Part shown: positions 1-8,008 of the stretch, piece after piece
How the letters are laid out: every line of letters starts with the position of its first letter
Numbering within the stretch: the stretch's first letter is position 1
Source of the DNA: Chitinophaga sp. SYP-B3965
Lineage (GTDB): Bacteria > Bacteroidota > Bacteroidia > Chitinophagales > Chitinophagaceae
Reading direction: 5' to 3'
DNA: 64,000 bases
NCBI RefSeq assembly: GCF_009647655.1
Contig: NZ_WJFD01000001.1
Location: 3,224,001-3,288,000 of the forward strand
Notes under the pieces: model-generated
What the model saw: the letters and a program-made list of their open reading frames with translations, nothing else
What the model was told of the DNA's origin: nothing
The model's database searches: none
Program-made: the position numbers and the translations under genes

Positions 1-560
1 TAATCCATGTCTGTATTAACGTTGATGGCAAAACCATGCATGGTTACCCAACGGCTGCAACGTACGCCCATCGCACAGATCTTTCGGGCTTTTGCAGGAT
101 CTTCCGGATCAAGCCAAACACCGGTTTCTCCTTTTGAGCGGGCGCCCTGCAAACCGTAATCTGCCATGGTGCGGATGATCACTTCTTCCAGGAAACGCAA
201 ATACCGGCCAATATCTGTAAAGAACAGCTCCAGATCTATGATGGGATAACCTACTACCTGGCCGGGGCCATGAAAGGTGATATCCCCTCCCCTGTTGGTT
301 TGCACGAATTCGATGCCTTTTTCTTCCAGTTGCTGGCGGTTGATGAGCAAATGTTCCAGGTGGCCACTTTTGCCAAGGGTATATACCGGTGGATGTTCGC
401 AAAAAAGCAGGTGGTGGGCAATGGCAGCAGATTCCAAAGCGGTGCCATTACGCAATGCGGCCTTGAGTTGCACACTTTCCTGTAATAACTGTTCCTGGTA
501 GTCCCAGGCCCGCTGGTAGGGAATTACACCCAAATCGTTCACTCTTATCTGCTGTTTCAT
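1..560 (-). CDS. lipB: Lipoyl(octanoyl) transferase LipB, 3' end missing
   Basis: Transfers the octanoyl group from octanoyl-ACP to the lipoyl domains of 2-oxoacid dehydrogenases and the glycine cleavage H protein in the cytosol, the first step of lipoate synthesis. About 186 residues are present, starting at the ATG at 560. The family is recognised from the TYHGPGQ-like block (here ITFHGPGQVVGYPIIDL), the RTMADYG segment and the KICAMGVRCSRWVTMHGFA block, which holds the expected catalytic lysine. The catalytic cysteine (PCG motif) should lie just past the left edge, so its presence cannot be confirmed. A -7 box sits seven bases upstream of the start. Divergent from the pseudouridine synthase gene. 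Confidence 0.93.
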   Translation of the reverse strand, partial: MKQQIRVNDLGVIPYQRAWDYQEQLLQESVQLKAALRNGTALESAAIAHHLLFCEHPPVYTLGKSGHLEHLLINRQQLEEKGIEFVQTNRGGDITFHGPGQVVGYPIIDLELFFTDIGRYLRFLEEVIIRTMADYGLQGARSKGETGVWLDPEDPAKARKICAMGVRCSRWVTMHGFAINVNTDMD

Positions 561-565
561 TCGTC

Positions 566-594
566 TGCAAAGATAACTATAAGCTATCTTTGCA
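566..594. promoter_or_regulatory. Divergent overlapping promoters forming a dyad
   Basis: TATCTTTG, a match to the Bacteroidota -7 consensus TAnnTTTG, occurs on the minus strand at 568-575 (for lipB) and on the plus strand at 585-592 (for the pseudouridine synthase gene). Together they form a perfect inverted repeat: TGCAAAGATA at 566-575 and TATCTTTGCA at 585-594, with nine bases between. The -33 region of each promoter must overlap the other promoter. No -33 element is obvious. Confidence 0.6.
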
Positions 595-607
595 AAAATT
601 TTTACTG

Positions 608-1666
608 ATGAGCGATCAATTGCCGGTATTGGAAGATGAACTGGAAAACGGGGAAGGTAGCGAGGAACTCTACGAAAGGGTGAACCTTATCGTGGATAGA
701 GGACAGGAGCCTTTACGGATAGACAAGTTCATCCAGAACCGCATTGAGGGCGCCACCCGCAGTAAAGTGCAGCAGGCTATTGAGGCCGGCATGGTGCTGG
801 TTAATGATAAACCTGTTAAGGCGAATTATAAGGTGCGGCCCCTGGACCGCCTCATTGTATATTCCAACAGAAGCCCTGAGAGCACAGAGATCAAACCGGA
901 AAACATTCCCCTGAACATTGTATATGAAGATGAGGATGTAATGGTGATCAATAAACCTCCCGGTATGGTGGTACATCCCGGTTCCGGCAACCCCAACGGC
1001 ACACTGGTAAATGCTTTGGCCTATTATCTCAGTGAGGATAAGGAGAATGTGGTGGAAACCATCCCCCGTTTTGGGCTGGTGCACCGGATAGATAAAAATA
1101 CCAGCGGCCTGCTCGTAATAGCCAAATCAGAAAAGGCCATGACGGACCTGGCCAAACAGTTCTTTGATCATACTGTAAACCGGCGCTATATGGCATTGGT
1201 ATGGGGTGATTTTGAAGAAGAAAAAGGCACGGTAGAAGGCCATGTTGGCCGCCACCAGCGTTTGCGGAAGATCATGGATGTTTACCCGGATGGGGAACAG
1301 GGCAAGGAAGCCATCACGCATTATGAAGTACTGGAACGTTTTAATTATGTAACACTCGTTGCCTGTAAGCTCGAAACTGGCCGTACACACCAGATCCGGG
1401 TGCACATGCAGCATATAGGGCATTCCCTCTTTAATGATGAAACTTATGGCGGGGACCGTATTGTAAAAGGAACGGTGTACACAAAATACAAACAGTTTGT
1501 AGATAACTGCTTCGAGATCATGCCACGGCATGCCCTGCATGCCCAGACATTAGGGTTTATTCATCCCAAAACCCGCCAGCCGATGCTATTTGAGAGTGAA
1601 TTACCGGCAGATTTTACCGGGGTACTGGAAAAATGGAGAAGATATAAGCGCCGGGAGGAGGATTGA
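608..1666 (+). CDS. RluA/RluD-family 23S rRNA pseudouridine synthase
   Basis: Isomerises specific uridines in rRNA to pseudouridine; RluD-type members act on helix 69 of 23S rRNA. From the ATG at 608 the protein has 352 residues. An N-terminal S4 RNA-binding domain (about residues 35-85) is followed by the pseudouridine synthase domain, with the catalytic aspartate in HRIDKNTSGLLVIAKS and the conserved GRTHQIRVHM block. A TTG at 590 is in frame but lies inside the -7 box TATCTTTG, so the ATG at 608, fifteen bases after the box, is preferred. Which uridine is modified cannot be read from the sequence; S4 domain and length favour the RluD branch. Confidence 0.92.
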   Translation: MSDQLPVLEDELENGEGSEELYERVNLIVDRGQEPLRIDKFIQNRIEGATRSKVQQAIEAGMVLVNDKPVKANYKVRPLDRLIVYSNRSPESTEIKPENIPLNIVYEDEDVMVINKPPGMVVHPGSGNPNGTLVNALAYYLSEDKENVVETIPRFGLVHRIDKNTSGLLVIAKSEKAMTDLAKQFFDHTVNRRYMALVWGDFEEEKGTVEGHVGRHQRLRKIMDVYPDGEQGKEAITHYEVLERFNYVTLVACKLETGRTHQIRVHMQHIGHSLFNDETYGGDRIVKGTVYTKYKQFVDNCFEIMPRHALHAQTLGFIHPKTRQPMLFESELPADFTGVLEKWRRYKRREED

Positions 1667-1814
1667 GTGTAATTTTTAAGGGATTATTCCGTTAAATAGG
1701 CATTCTGCTTAAATTAATCCTTTACTATGCAAACCAAGATCTGCCTATACACCTGCGTTTCATCTTAATTTCATATTAATTATTTTATTAAAAACATTCT
1801 ACATATCATTTTTT

Positions 1815-1829
1815 CTACTAATTTAGTAG
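1815..1829. promoter_or_regulatory. Palindrome next to start codon
   Basis: CTACTAA-T-TTAGTAG, seven-base arms with one central base, ends four bases before the ATG at 1834. It contains TAATTTAG (1819-1826), one mismatch from the TAnnTTTG -7 box. It could be the promoter itself, an operator, or both. Confidence 0.35.
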
Positions 1830-1833
1830 CATA

Positions 1834-3519
1834 ATGCGTCCCAAGAAAAACCTGACCAGTATCCTGACTATTCTGTTCCTGAGTGCCTTTGCTATTCATA
1901 TAGTCAAAGCCGGTAACCGTCCCCTGCTCACAAACTTTATCTATAGCACTACCTGTATTAACGATACCGTGAAATTCAGGATAACAGACGATATCACAAC
2001 GATTGATTCTGTGAAGTGGTATTTTGTGACTCCGCCTGCACTTCCGATCGATTCCTCCAATAGTATAGACAGCGCTTCTTATGTGTATAAAACTCCCGGT
2101 ATCTATAGGGTTACGCTGAAAGCGTACCGCGGAGGGGTAGAAGATATCACAACGCAGACCATTACTATTGTAAACCGTTTGGGTATTGACCTGGGACCAG
2201 ACCTTACGCTTTGTGAGAATGGCACCACTACTTTAACGGCACCTGCTATTCCCGGCGCTACCTATACCTGGTATTATTTAGAAGATACTGTTCCCGGCAC
2301 CAATACTTTCATTGTTTCGCAAATGGCTACATACCATGTAGCTATCAATGGATGTATGGAAATAGATTCCGCGAATGTGTTCTATTCTCCGCTGCCCACT
2401 TTTGATCTGGGGCCGAACAGAACATTGTGTACGGATGAATTGCTGACACTGGATGCTACCGCGCAAAATGCTACCTACGTTTGGAGTACAGGAGAAACTA
2501 CTCCTACGATTGTGGCCAGCGGTGTTACCAGAACTTACTCTGTTATAGCCACCATTGCCGGTTGCGGGGACTTTACGGACCAGGTGACCATTACCTTCAC
2601 CGGCACGCCTTATCCATATAGTCTTGGCCCTGATACTTTGCTTTGCCCCGGTGAGTCTGTGATACTGGATGCTACGAGGCCGGAGGGTTCAGCTTATATC
2701 TGGAATACCCGTGCCACGCAACCTATGATCAATGTAAACAGGGCTGGCAATTATTCTGTGTTCATGACGGTTAACGGCATCTGCGATGTAGTGGATACCA
2801 TTGAAGTGCGATACAGCCGCTTACGTGATTTCAGCCTGGGAAATGATACCACTTTGTGTTATCCTAATTTCGTTGTGCTGAGTGCAGATTTTGGAACGGG
2901 TAATTATTTATGGCAGGATGGATCTGATCAGGCCACTTATCACGTGGACAGTTCCGGATATTATAATGTGACGGTGCAAATAGGCAGATGTATTGAAAGA
3001 GATACCATACACGTTCAATTTCAGGATAGCCTGAGAGTAACGCTGGGAGAAGATTCCGTGTTATGTATGGGAGAAACACTGACTTTAACGCCACGTGGTG
3101 CAGGTATAAATTATAAATGGCAGGACAGTACTTCTACTGCTACCTTCCTTGTTTCACAACCGGGCATTTATGCTATTGTGGCCAACAATGTGTGTAACAG
3201 GGCTACAGATTCTGTAAATATTTATTACCAGGAATGTAATTGCACGCTCTTTTTACCAACGGGTTTCAGTCCTAACGGGGATGGGCGGAATGATGTATTC
3301 CGGCCGGTGTACCGATGTATCTTAGGCCAGTACCGTTTGAGTATTTATAACCGCTGGGGAGATTTTGTATTCTTTACTTCTGATCCTGGCGTTTCCTGGA
3401 ATGGGCTGCATAACGGGCAGATGGCGCCGGTAGGCACTTATGTATGGATCGTAGAGTATGTGGATGAGCTGACGCAGAAATACTATAAGAAACAGGGCAC
3501 TGTTACTTTGATAAGATAA
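1834..3519 (+). CDS. Secreted repeat protein with type-B T9SS sorting domain
   Basis: 561 residues with an N-terminal signal peptide (hydrophobic to about residue 26). A PKD-like segment follows (about 30-115), then five Ig-like repeats of about 70-90 residues. Each repeat opens with an LGxDxxLC motif (LGPDLTLCENG, LGPNRTLCTDE, LGPDTLLCPGE, LGNDTTLCYPN, LGEDSVLCMGE) and carries a Y/W-containing strand such as YVWSTGETTP. The last 90 residues, with FLPTGFSPNGDGRNDVFRP, IYNRWG and GTYVWIVEY, match the gliding-motility/CHU C-terminal domain, the type-B sorting signal of the type IX secretion system. Predicted to be exported through T9SS to the cell surface or medium; the repeats suggest adhesion. 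Ligand unknown. Monocistronic, followed by a strong terminator. Confidence 0.88.
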   Translation: MRPKKNLTSILTILFLSAFAIHIVKAGNRPLLTNFIYSTTCINDTVKFRITDDITTIDSVKWYFVTPPALPIDSSNSIDSASYVYKTPGIYRVTLKAYRGGVEDITTQTITIVNRLGIDLGPDLTLCENGTTTLTAPAIPGATYTWYYLEDTVPGTNTFIVSQMATYHVAINGCMEIDSANVFYSPLPTFDLGPNRTLCTDELLTLDATAQNATYVWSTGETTPTIVASGVTRTYSVIATIAGCGDFTDQVTITFTGTPYPYSLGPDTLLCPGESVILDATRPEGSAYIWNTRATQPMINVNRAGNYSVFMTVNGICDVVDTIEVRYSRLRDFSLGNDTTLCYPNFVVLSADFGTGNYLWQDGSDQATYHVDSSGYYNVTVQIGRCIERDTIHVQFQDSLRVTLGEDSVLCMGETLTLTPRGAGINYKWQDSTSTATFLVSQPGIYAIVANNVCNRATDSVNIYYQECNCTLFLPTGFSPNGDGRNDVFRPVYRCILGQYRLSIYNRWGDFVFFTSDPGVSWNGLHNGQMAPVGTYVWIVEYVDELTQKYYKKQGTVTLIR

Positions 3520-3553
3520 AAAAAGGGGGAAGTTTAAAACTTCCCCCTTTTTT
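3520..3553. terminator. Bidirectional terminator
   Basis: AAAAAGGGGGAAGTTT pairs with AAACTTCCCCCTTTTT in the short gap between two convergent genes. The stem is flanked by A and T tracts on the two sides, so it can serve both strands. Confidence 0.85.
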
Positions 3554-4475
3554 ATTTCCCGAAATCTGTAAACTTCGCAGTAAAATCAGCGGTTTCCCGC
3601 TTCTTGAAAGGCACATTCCAGGTACCGCTATATGTAATAAGGGCGGGTAATAAGAGATCATCTTTCTTCGTCATCTGCACATTCATCCTTACATTAAAAT
3701 CGAAGACCATTGTTTTATAGGACAGGGAATATTTCCTTCCTACTATTTCCATGGTTTCTTTATTGAAATAGGTGATCAGTTCATTTATTACTATTTCTGC
3801 GCGGTCTATGCTGTTGAGATCCTTCCGCATGGTGGCGCTGAACACATAACAATCCGTGCCATCCACATGTGCTTCTGAGGTGATGGAAAAATCATAGAAC
3901 TTCATCAGGTCCCGGTCAAAAATGGCTACTTTATTTCCTACGATAGGCACGCCGTTGATGGGTTTGCCGGGATTGAAGATCAGTTGTTTCAACTGATTCT
4001 TATGCCGTGCGAGGCTTCCTTTACCTGATCCGCCATCATCTCCGCAAACGGTTCCCTGTGTGAAAAAGAGATTGGCGTAGAGTTCTGCGGTATAATAATT
4101 ATAGTCTCCTTTTTTTGTGTAGAAGTTGCCGGTCGTTTTTTCGTCTATCACTTCCATCTTACGGCAGTTACCGGTCATGATCTGGCGGGTGTGACTTTTG
4201 AGGGAGGCGATGGTTTTGCCACCTTTTTTATCTGTGACGCGGATATCGTTATCAGCAGTAAAGCCAATGAGGCGGAGGTTCTTGAATGCGCGGTAGAAGG
4301 TAGTATCATCCTCTACCCTTTTGATAAATCCATTCACGTCGAAGCCTACACGTTTAGCTTTCACCACCACTTCGTCCAGGTTAATGGTCATGCCTTTGTA
4401 CTTAAAAGCGGTGTCCTGAGAGAATACGTATGTGCAGGGCAATAATAATAACAGTTGTAGCAGAAACTTGCGCAT
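3552..4475 (-). CDS. Exported protein of unknown function with DEVVVKA motif
   Basis: 307 residues with a signal peptide (MRKFLLQLLLLLPCTYVFSQ, cleavage after about residue 19). The mature N-terminus contains INLDEVVVKAKRVGFDVN, which resembles the DEVVV(T/V) segment after the carboxypeptidase-regulatory domain of SusC-like receptors, but no barrel or plug follows. The rest looks like a beta-rich periplasmic or outer-membrane-associated domain; I do not recognise the family. It lies 49 bases downstream of the anti-sigma gene on the same strand but has its own -7 box TAAATTTG (4480-4487), four bases before the ATG, so it is probably transcribed separately. Its stop overlaps the shared terminator. 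Confidence 0.75.
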   Translation of the reverse strand: MRKFLLQLLLLLPCTYVFSQDTAFKYKGMTINLDEVVVKAKRVGFDVNGFIKRVEDDTTFYRAFKNLRLIGFTADNDIRVTDKKGGKTIASLKSHTRQIMTGNCRKMEVIDEKTTGNFYTKKGDYNYYTAELYANLFFTQGTVCGDDGGSGKGSLARHKNQLKQLIFNPGKPINGVPIVGNKVAIFDRDLMKFYDFSITSEAHVDGTDCYVFSATMRKDLNSIDRAEIVINELITYFNKETMEIVGRKYSLSYKTMVFDFNVRMNVQMTKKDDLLLPALITYSGTWNVPFKKRETADFTAKFTDFGK

Positions 4476-4479
4476 CTGG

Positions 4480-4487
4480 CAAATTTA
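4480..4487 (-). promoter_or_regulatory. -7 promoter box, leaderless spacing
   Basis: TAAATTTG on the minus strand matches TAnnTTTG and ends four bases (CCAG) before the ATG at 4475. Transcription would begin at or beside the start codon. Confidence 0.5.
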
Positions 4488-4524
4488 AGGAAATTCATTA
4501 TTATGGAAGGAAGGAGAAATATTA

Positions 4525-5388
4525 TCAGCTGGATACTTTACCGGCTAAGTACATAGCGGTGAGTGTTGGTGTGGGACTGCCGCCCTTCTTCTCAAGGGTA
4601 ACGGCAAACATTTGCGCGCCTTCGATGGCTTTCATTTTCTGGAAGCCTTTAGCAGTATCACCCATTTCAAATACGCCAGCATCTACCGGTACGCCATTTA
4701 CAATGGCCCAGAGTTGGTATTGCTGATCGGCAGCTGGTTCAGGGAGATTATTAACAGTAAGGATAACGTCTTTCGTTTTCGGGTTCCAGAATACAGTGGC
4801 CAGTAAATTAGGTCTGTCTTTGGAAGCGGTGAACATGCGTACTGCTTTCACTTCAGGACTGCGCATCATGGCCAGCATATTATCTGATTCCTTCAGCTGG
4901 GTCTGGTACACTTCATTCTGTGCGAGTACTTTAGTCTGATCAACAAGGAGGGCTTCGTATTTGCCTTTCCATTCCTTGCTGGTATTGAGATAAGTAACAT
5001 TGAATGCGATGCTGGTGATCAAACCTGCAACAGCAGCTGCTGCTACCCATTGCCATTTGCGTGCGGCGGAAATTACCTTTGCAGGTTCTTCTTCGTGCGC
5101 ATAGGCTTCGTCCATTAAACTGGCGCTGGTGCTGCCGGTTACCGGAACAACAGTATCCACTCCTTCATTATTCACTATCTGGAAGATCCTGTCTTTCACG
5201 GTAGGTGGCGGAGGAACGGATTGCATGATGATATAGCGCTCCATATCAAGCCGAACAGCATCTGCCGCAGCTTTTATTTCCGGGTATTGTGCTATCGCAG
5301 CCATCAGCTCCCGGACCTCCTGGTCCGTAGCTAAGCCAGCCACGTAGCTTTCAATTATACCGGATGATATGTAACGTTGTACATCCAC
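4525..5388 (-). CDS. RskA-like anti-sigma factor
   Basis: 287 residues. An N-terminal helical region that should hold the sigma partner (about 1-75, beginning MDVQRYISSGIIESYVAGLA) is followed by a linker, one membrane segment (about 110-132, WQWVAAAAVAGLITSIAFNV), a coiled-coil-like stretch and a C-terminal anti-sigma-K domain (about 190-285) with LATVFWNPKTKDVILTVNNL and YQLWAIVNGVPVDAGVF. Members of the RskA family hold an ECF sigma factor at the membrane until the domain beyond the membrane is proteolysed. The zinc-finger HxxxCxxC motif of ZAS anti-sigma factors is absent. It starts five bases after the sigma gene stop, so the two are co-transcribed. Confidence 0.88.
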   Translation of the reverse strand: MDVQRYISSGIIESYVAGLATDQEVRELMAAIAQYPEIKAAADAVRLDMERYIIMQSVPPPPTVKDRIFQIVNNEGVDTVVPVTGSTSASLMDEAYAHEEEPAKVISAARKWQWVAAAAVAGLITSIAFNVTYLNTSKEWKGKYEALLVDQTKVLAQNEVYQTQLKESDNMLAMMRSPEVKAVRMFTASKDRPNLLATVFWNPKTKDVILTVNNLPEPAADQQYQLWAIVNGVPVDAGVFEMGDTAKGFQKMKAIEGAQMFAVTLEKKGGSPTPTLTAMYLAGKVSS

Positions 5389-5393
5389 TTTTG

Positions 5394-5945
5394 CTATACT
5401 GTTTTTAAAATATTTCTAAGTTGAATAATAGCGTTTCTCATTCTAGTCTTCACGGTACCCAAAGGAATATCAAGCACCTTGGCAATTTCTTCCTGGGTGC
5501 AACCTTTGTAATAAGCTAGGTCAATAATGATCCGTTGTTCTTTGTTGAGCTTTTCCAACACCTTGGTGAGGCCCAGGTGATCCACGGAGGGATGAACCGT
5601 TAACTGACTTGTATGATGATATACGTCGTTACTGAGCTCCTGGATTTTTTGATCCAGCTTATGGGCTTTGGAACGCAGTGAATCAATAGCAGTATTGCGG
5701 GCAATATTGAGCATCCAGGTAAAGAGACGCCCCTTCTCCATGTCATATTTTTCTATACTCCGCCAAATTTTCAGAAAGACTTCCTGCAATACGTCACTTG
5801 ATGTGGATTCATCGTTAAGGACTTTAAGAACTACCCCGTAGAGTGCGGGAGAATAGTTGTCATACAGGTAACCAAATATCACCTGATCCCGGTCTTTCAG
5901 ACCCTGGACCAATTCGGCTTCAGTGTATGTGTTTGCAGTTCCCAA
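5394..5945 (-). CDS. ECF sigma factor (SigK-like), TTG start
   Basis: 183 residues with sigma-70 region 2 (about 20-90; DVLQEVFLKIWRSIEKYD and GRLFTWMLNIARNTAID) and region 4 (about 125-180; IIDLAYYKGCTQEEIAKVL and GTVKTRMRNAIIQLR). Directs RNA polymerase to its own promoter set and is paired with the downstream membrane anti-sigma factor. No ATG lies near the 5' end. The first usable codon is TTG at 5945, preceded two codons upstream by an in-frame stop. This TTG lies inside TACATTTG (5943-5950), which matches the -7 consensus. If that box is the promoter, translation must begin further in, for example at the TTG at 5912. Likely autoregulated, but no matching second promoter is visible. Confidence 0.9.
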   Translation of the reverse strand: MGTANTYTEAELVQGLKDRDQVIFGYLYDNYSPALYGVVLKVLNDESTSSDVLQEVFLKIWRSIEKYDMEKGRLFTWMLNIARNTAIDSLRSKAHKLDQKIQELSNDVYHHTSQLTVHPSVDHLGLTKVLEKLNKEQRIIIDLAYYKGCTQEEIAKVLDIPLGTVKTRMRNAIIQLRNILKTV

Positions 5946-6003
5946 ATGTAATTATCGTAAATAGTGGCACTAAAATAGGGAAAAATATTACAATATAAAA
6001 TTC

Positions 6004-6044
6004 TTAGGCATAATAATTTTTAATAATTGTTAAGGAATGCCTAA
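6004..6044. promoter_or_regulatory. Long-loop inverted repeat upstream of sigma gene
   Basis: TTAGGCAT (6004-6011) and ATGCCTAA (6037-6044) are perfect arms around a 25-base A/T-rich centre in the 108-base gap between the sigma gene and the def terminator. It could be an operator or part of the upstream promoter region. No function is established. Confidence 0.3.
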
Positions 6045-6053
6045 TAAAAAGAA

Positions 6054-6080
6054 CAGGGGCCGGTGATCTACCGGCCCCTG
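6054..6080 (-). terminator. Terminator of def
   Basis: CAGGGGCCGGT and ACCGGCCCCTG form a perfect 11-bp stem with loop GATCT, followed on the minus strand by TTCTTTTTATT. It lies ten bases past the def stop codon. Confidence 0.9.
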
Positions 6081-6089
6081 AGAATGAAT

Positions 6090-6668
6090 TTATTTAGAGA
6101 ATGTCATCTTATAATCCACTTTGATCTTTCCTTTGGAAATATCATCCAACCGGCTCTTCAACAGCCGCTTTTTCAATGGTTTAAGATAGTCTATGAACAG
6201 TTTTCCTTCTATATGATCATATTCATGGAAGATCACGCGGGCCGTGATGCCATGGAATGTACGCTCATGCTGTTTAAAGTTCTCATCCATATAACGGATG
6301 GTCACTTTTTCAGGGCGGTATACATCTTCCCGGATCTTGGGGATACTCAGGCAACCTTCTGTATAAGCCCATTCATCTCCTTCTGTATCAATGATCTCCG
6401 CATTAATGAACACTTGTTTCACCCCCAGATCTCCGGGGTATGCGTTCACTTCATCTTCTTCCAGGTTATTGATAATCTGTTCACTATCAATTACGAAGAG
6501 GCGGATGGGTTTGTTGATCTGTGGTGCAGCGAGACCTACTCCGCTGGAGGCATACATGGTTTCCCACATATTATCGATCAGCGTTTGCAGACCTGGATAA
6601 TCTGGTGTGATATCCTGGCTTACTTCTCTTAAAACCTGACTGCCATATGCGACTATTGGTAATATCAT
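6090..6668 (-). CDS. def: Peptide deformylase
   Basis: Removes the formyl group from the N-terminal methionine of new proteins; an Fe2+-dependent cytosolic hydrolase. From the ATG at 6668 the product has 192 residues. All three family motifs are present: GVGLAAPQ (43-50), EGCLSIP (near 105, with the metal-binding cysteine) and HEYDH (near 148, with two metal-binding histidines and the catalytic glutamate). An in-frame TTG at 6683 would add five residues but leaves only 11 bases after the -7 box; the ATG is the usual family start (MILPIVAYG). Its own promoter separates it from ruvX. Confidence 0.96.
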   Translation of the reverse strand: MILPIVAYGSQVLREVSQDITPDYPGLQTLIDNMWETMYASSGVGLAAPQINKPIRLFVIDSEQIINNLEEDEVNAYPGDLGVKQVFINAEIIDTEGDEWAYTEGCLSIPKIREDVYRPEKVTIRYMDENFKQHERTFHGITARVIFHEYDHIEGKLFIDYLKPLKKRLLKSRLDDISKGKIKVDYKMTFSK

Positions 6669-6694
6669 CTGGTAAGTGATCAAAATTTGAACTG

Positions 6695-6702
6695 CAAAAG
6701 TA
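6695..6702 (-). promoter_or_regulatory. -7 promoter box of def
   Basis: TACTTTTG on the minus strand matches TAnnTTTG, 26 bases before the def ATG and just past the ruvX stop codon. Confidence 0.5.
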
Positions 6703-6710
6703 AGGATTTT

Positions 6711-7127
6711 TCAGCTTGTGGTATGCTGAAGGTATTCCTGAAGTATGATCGTTGCACTGATCTCATCCACCAAACCCTTATTCTGCCTGTCTTTTTTCTT
6801 CATTCCACTATCCAGCATACTCTGAAAAGCCATCTTTGAAGTGAAACGCTCATCTACTTTTTTCAGGGGCATATCCGGAAAATGTTTCTTCAGGATGCGG
6901 ATGCACTCTTCCACCAATGCAGTAGCATCTGTGGCACTGCCATCCAGGTTACGCGGAAGACCGATCAGGATCAGTTCTACGGGTTCTGCTGCAAAGTATT
7001 TTTTGAGGAAGGGGATCAACTCATGTGAAGGAACTGTTCCCAGGCCACTGGCAATGATCTTCAGCGGATCTGTTACCGCCAGCCCTGTACGCTTTTTTCC
7101 ATAATCGATGGCCATTATCCGGGGCAT
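6711..7127 (-). CDS. ruvX: Putative Holliday junction resolvase RuvX/YqgF
   Basis: 138 residues, normal for the YqgF family of RNase H-fold nucleases, which act in pre-16S rRNA 5' processing and possibly Holliday junction resolution. Visible motifs are MAIDYGKKRTGLAVTD at the N-terminus (first acidic catalytic residue), LIGLPRNLDGS, KKVDERFTS (second acidic residue) and VDEISATIILQEYL (third). It begins four bases after the upstream prenyltransferase stop, so the two form an operon with the methyltransferase gene. Confidence 0.93.
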   Translation of the reverse strand: MPRIMAIDYGKKRTGLAVTDPLKIIASGLGTVPSHELIPFLKKYFAAEPVELILIGLPRNLDGSATDATALVEECIRILKKHFPDMPLKKVDERFTSKMAFQSMLDSGMKKKDRQNKGLVDEISATIILQEYLQHTTS

Positions 7128-7131
7128 GATC

Positions 7132-8004
7132 CTATTGATTTAATATAAACATATCTGCAATGGCAAACAGGGCAAAAACCACGCTTGCAATACCGTTCGT
7201 TGTCATGAAAGCCAGGTTCACCCGGGAAAGATCGTTGGGTTTTACCAGCCTGTGCTGCATCAATAACATCAACATAAAAACACCGGCACCTATCCAGTAC
7301 AACCAGTGAAAACCTCCCAGCAGGCCAATGGTGATGGCCAATCCGGCTGCCACGAGGTGTAATGCTTCTGAAAACCGCAACCCGCCTGCTTTTCCTAACC
7401 AGGTAGGAATAGAATGCAATTGCTGTGATTTATCGAATTCCTCATCCTGCAGGGCATAAATAATGTCAAAACCGGATACCCAGCACAATACGAGGATACT
7501 CAGCAAAACGGGCAGCACAGCAAAGTGACCTGTTACTGCCAGGAAAGCTCCAATGGGCGCAAGCGAGAGGCCAATACCCAGGATGAGATGGCATAATGCC
7601 GTAAAACGTTTGGTATAGCTATATCCCAGCACAACGAGCAGGGCTATGGGAGATAAAAAGAAACATAACGGATTGATGAACCAGGTTGTGACCATGAACA
7701 ATGCCGCGTTGCCGATCACGAAATACAAGGCATTGGAAGCGGAAATAATGCCGGCCGGGATCTCCCTTTGTGCGGTGCGCGGGTTCTTTTTGTCGAAATC
7801 CGCATCCAGCCAGCGATTGAAGGCCATGGCGGCGCTTCTTGCGAATACCATGCAAAGTACTACCAGTAAAAGTTTCGACCAGTCGAAGGAATACCCTGCC
7901 CAGGTTACTGCCAGAAAAAATCCTATCATGGCAAAGGGCATGGCAAAAATAGTATGGCTGAATTTTACGAGCGACAGGTAATTCTGGATAACAGGTGAAC
8001 GCAT
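7132..8004 (-). CDS. UbiA-family prenyltransferase (MqnP-like)
   Basis: Integral membrane aromatic prenyltransferase of 290 residues, probably attaching the polyprenyl tail to a menaquinone precursor. Both Mg2+-diphosphate motifs are present: NRWLDADFDKKN (about 63-74) and DIIYALQDEEFDKSQ (about 178-192). Seven to nine hydrophobic segments are visible. Length and motifs match the UbiA/MqnP branch of the futalosine menaquinone route rather than MenA; this is an inference from family resemblance, since no other menaquinone gene is in the window. It starts a few bases after the TrmH-like gene stop, with ruvX next. Confidence 0.85.
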   Translation of the reverse strand: MRSPVIQNYLSLVKFSHTIFAMPFAMIGFFLAVTWAGYSFDWSKLLLVVLCMVFARSAAMAFNRWLDADFDKKNPRTAQREIPAGIISASNALYFVIGNAALFMVTTWFINPLCFFLSPIALLVVLGYSYTKRFTALCHLILGIGLSLAPIGAFLAVTGHFAVLPVLLSILVLCWVSGFDIIYALQDEEFDKSQQLHSIPTWLGKAGGLRFSEALHLVAAGLAITIGLLGGFHWLYWIGAGVFMLMLLMQHRLVKPNDLSRVNLAFMTTNGIASVVFALFAIADMFILNQ

Positions 8005-8008
8005 ATGG

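Noticed and set aside
590..608. TTG start for the pseudouridine synthase at 590
   Set aside because: The TTG is part of the -7 box TATCTTTG; the ATG at 608 is preferred. The same reasoning removes TTG starts at 6683, 34091 and 50408.
6063..6632. 189-codon open frame opposite def
   Set aside because: Antisense shadow of peptide deformylase; it begins in the def terminator.
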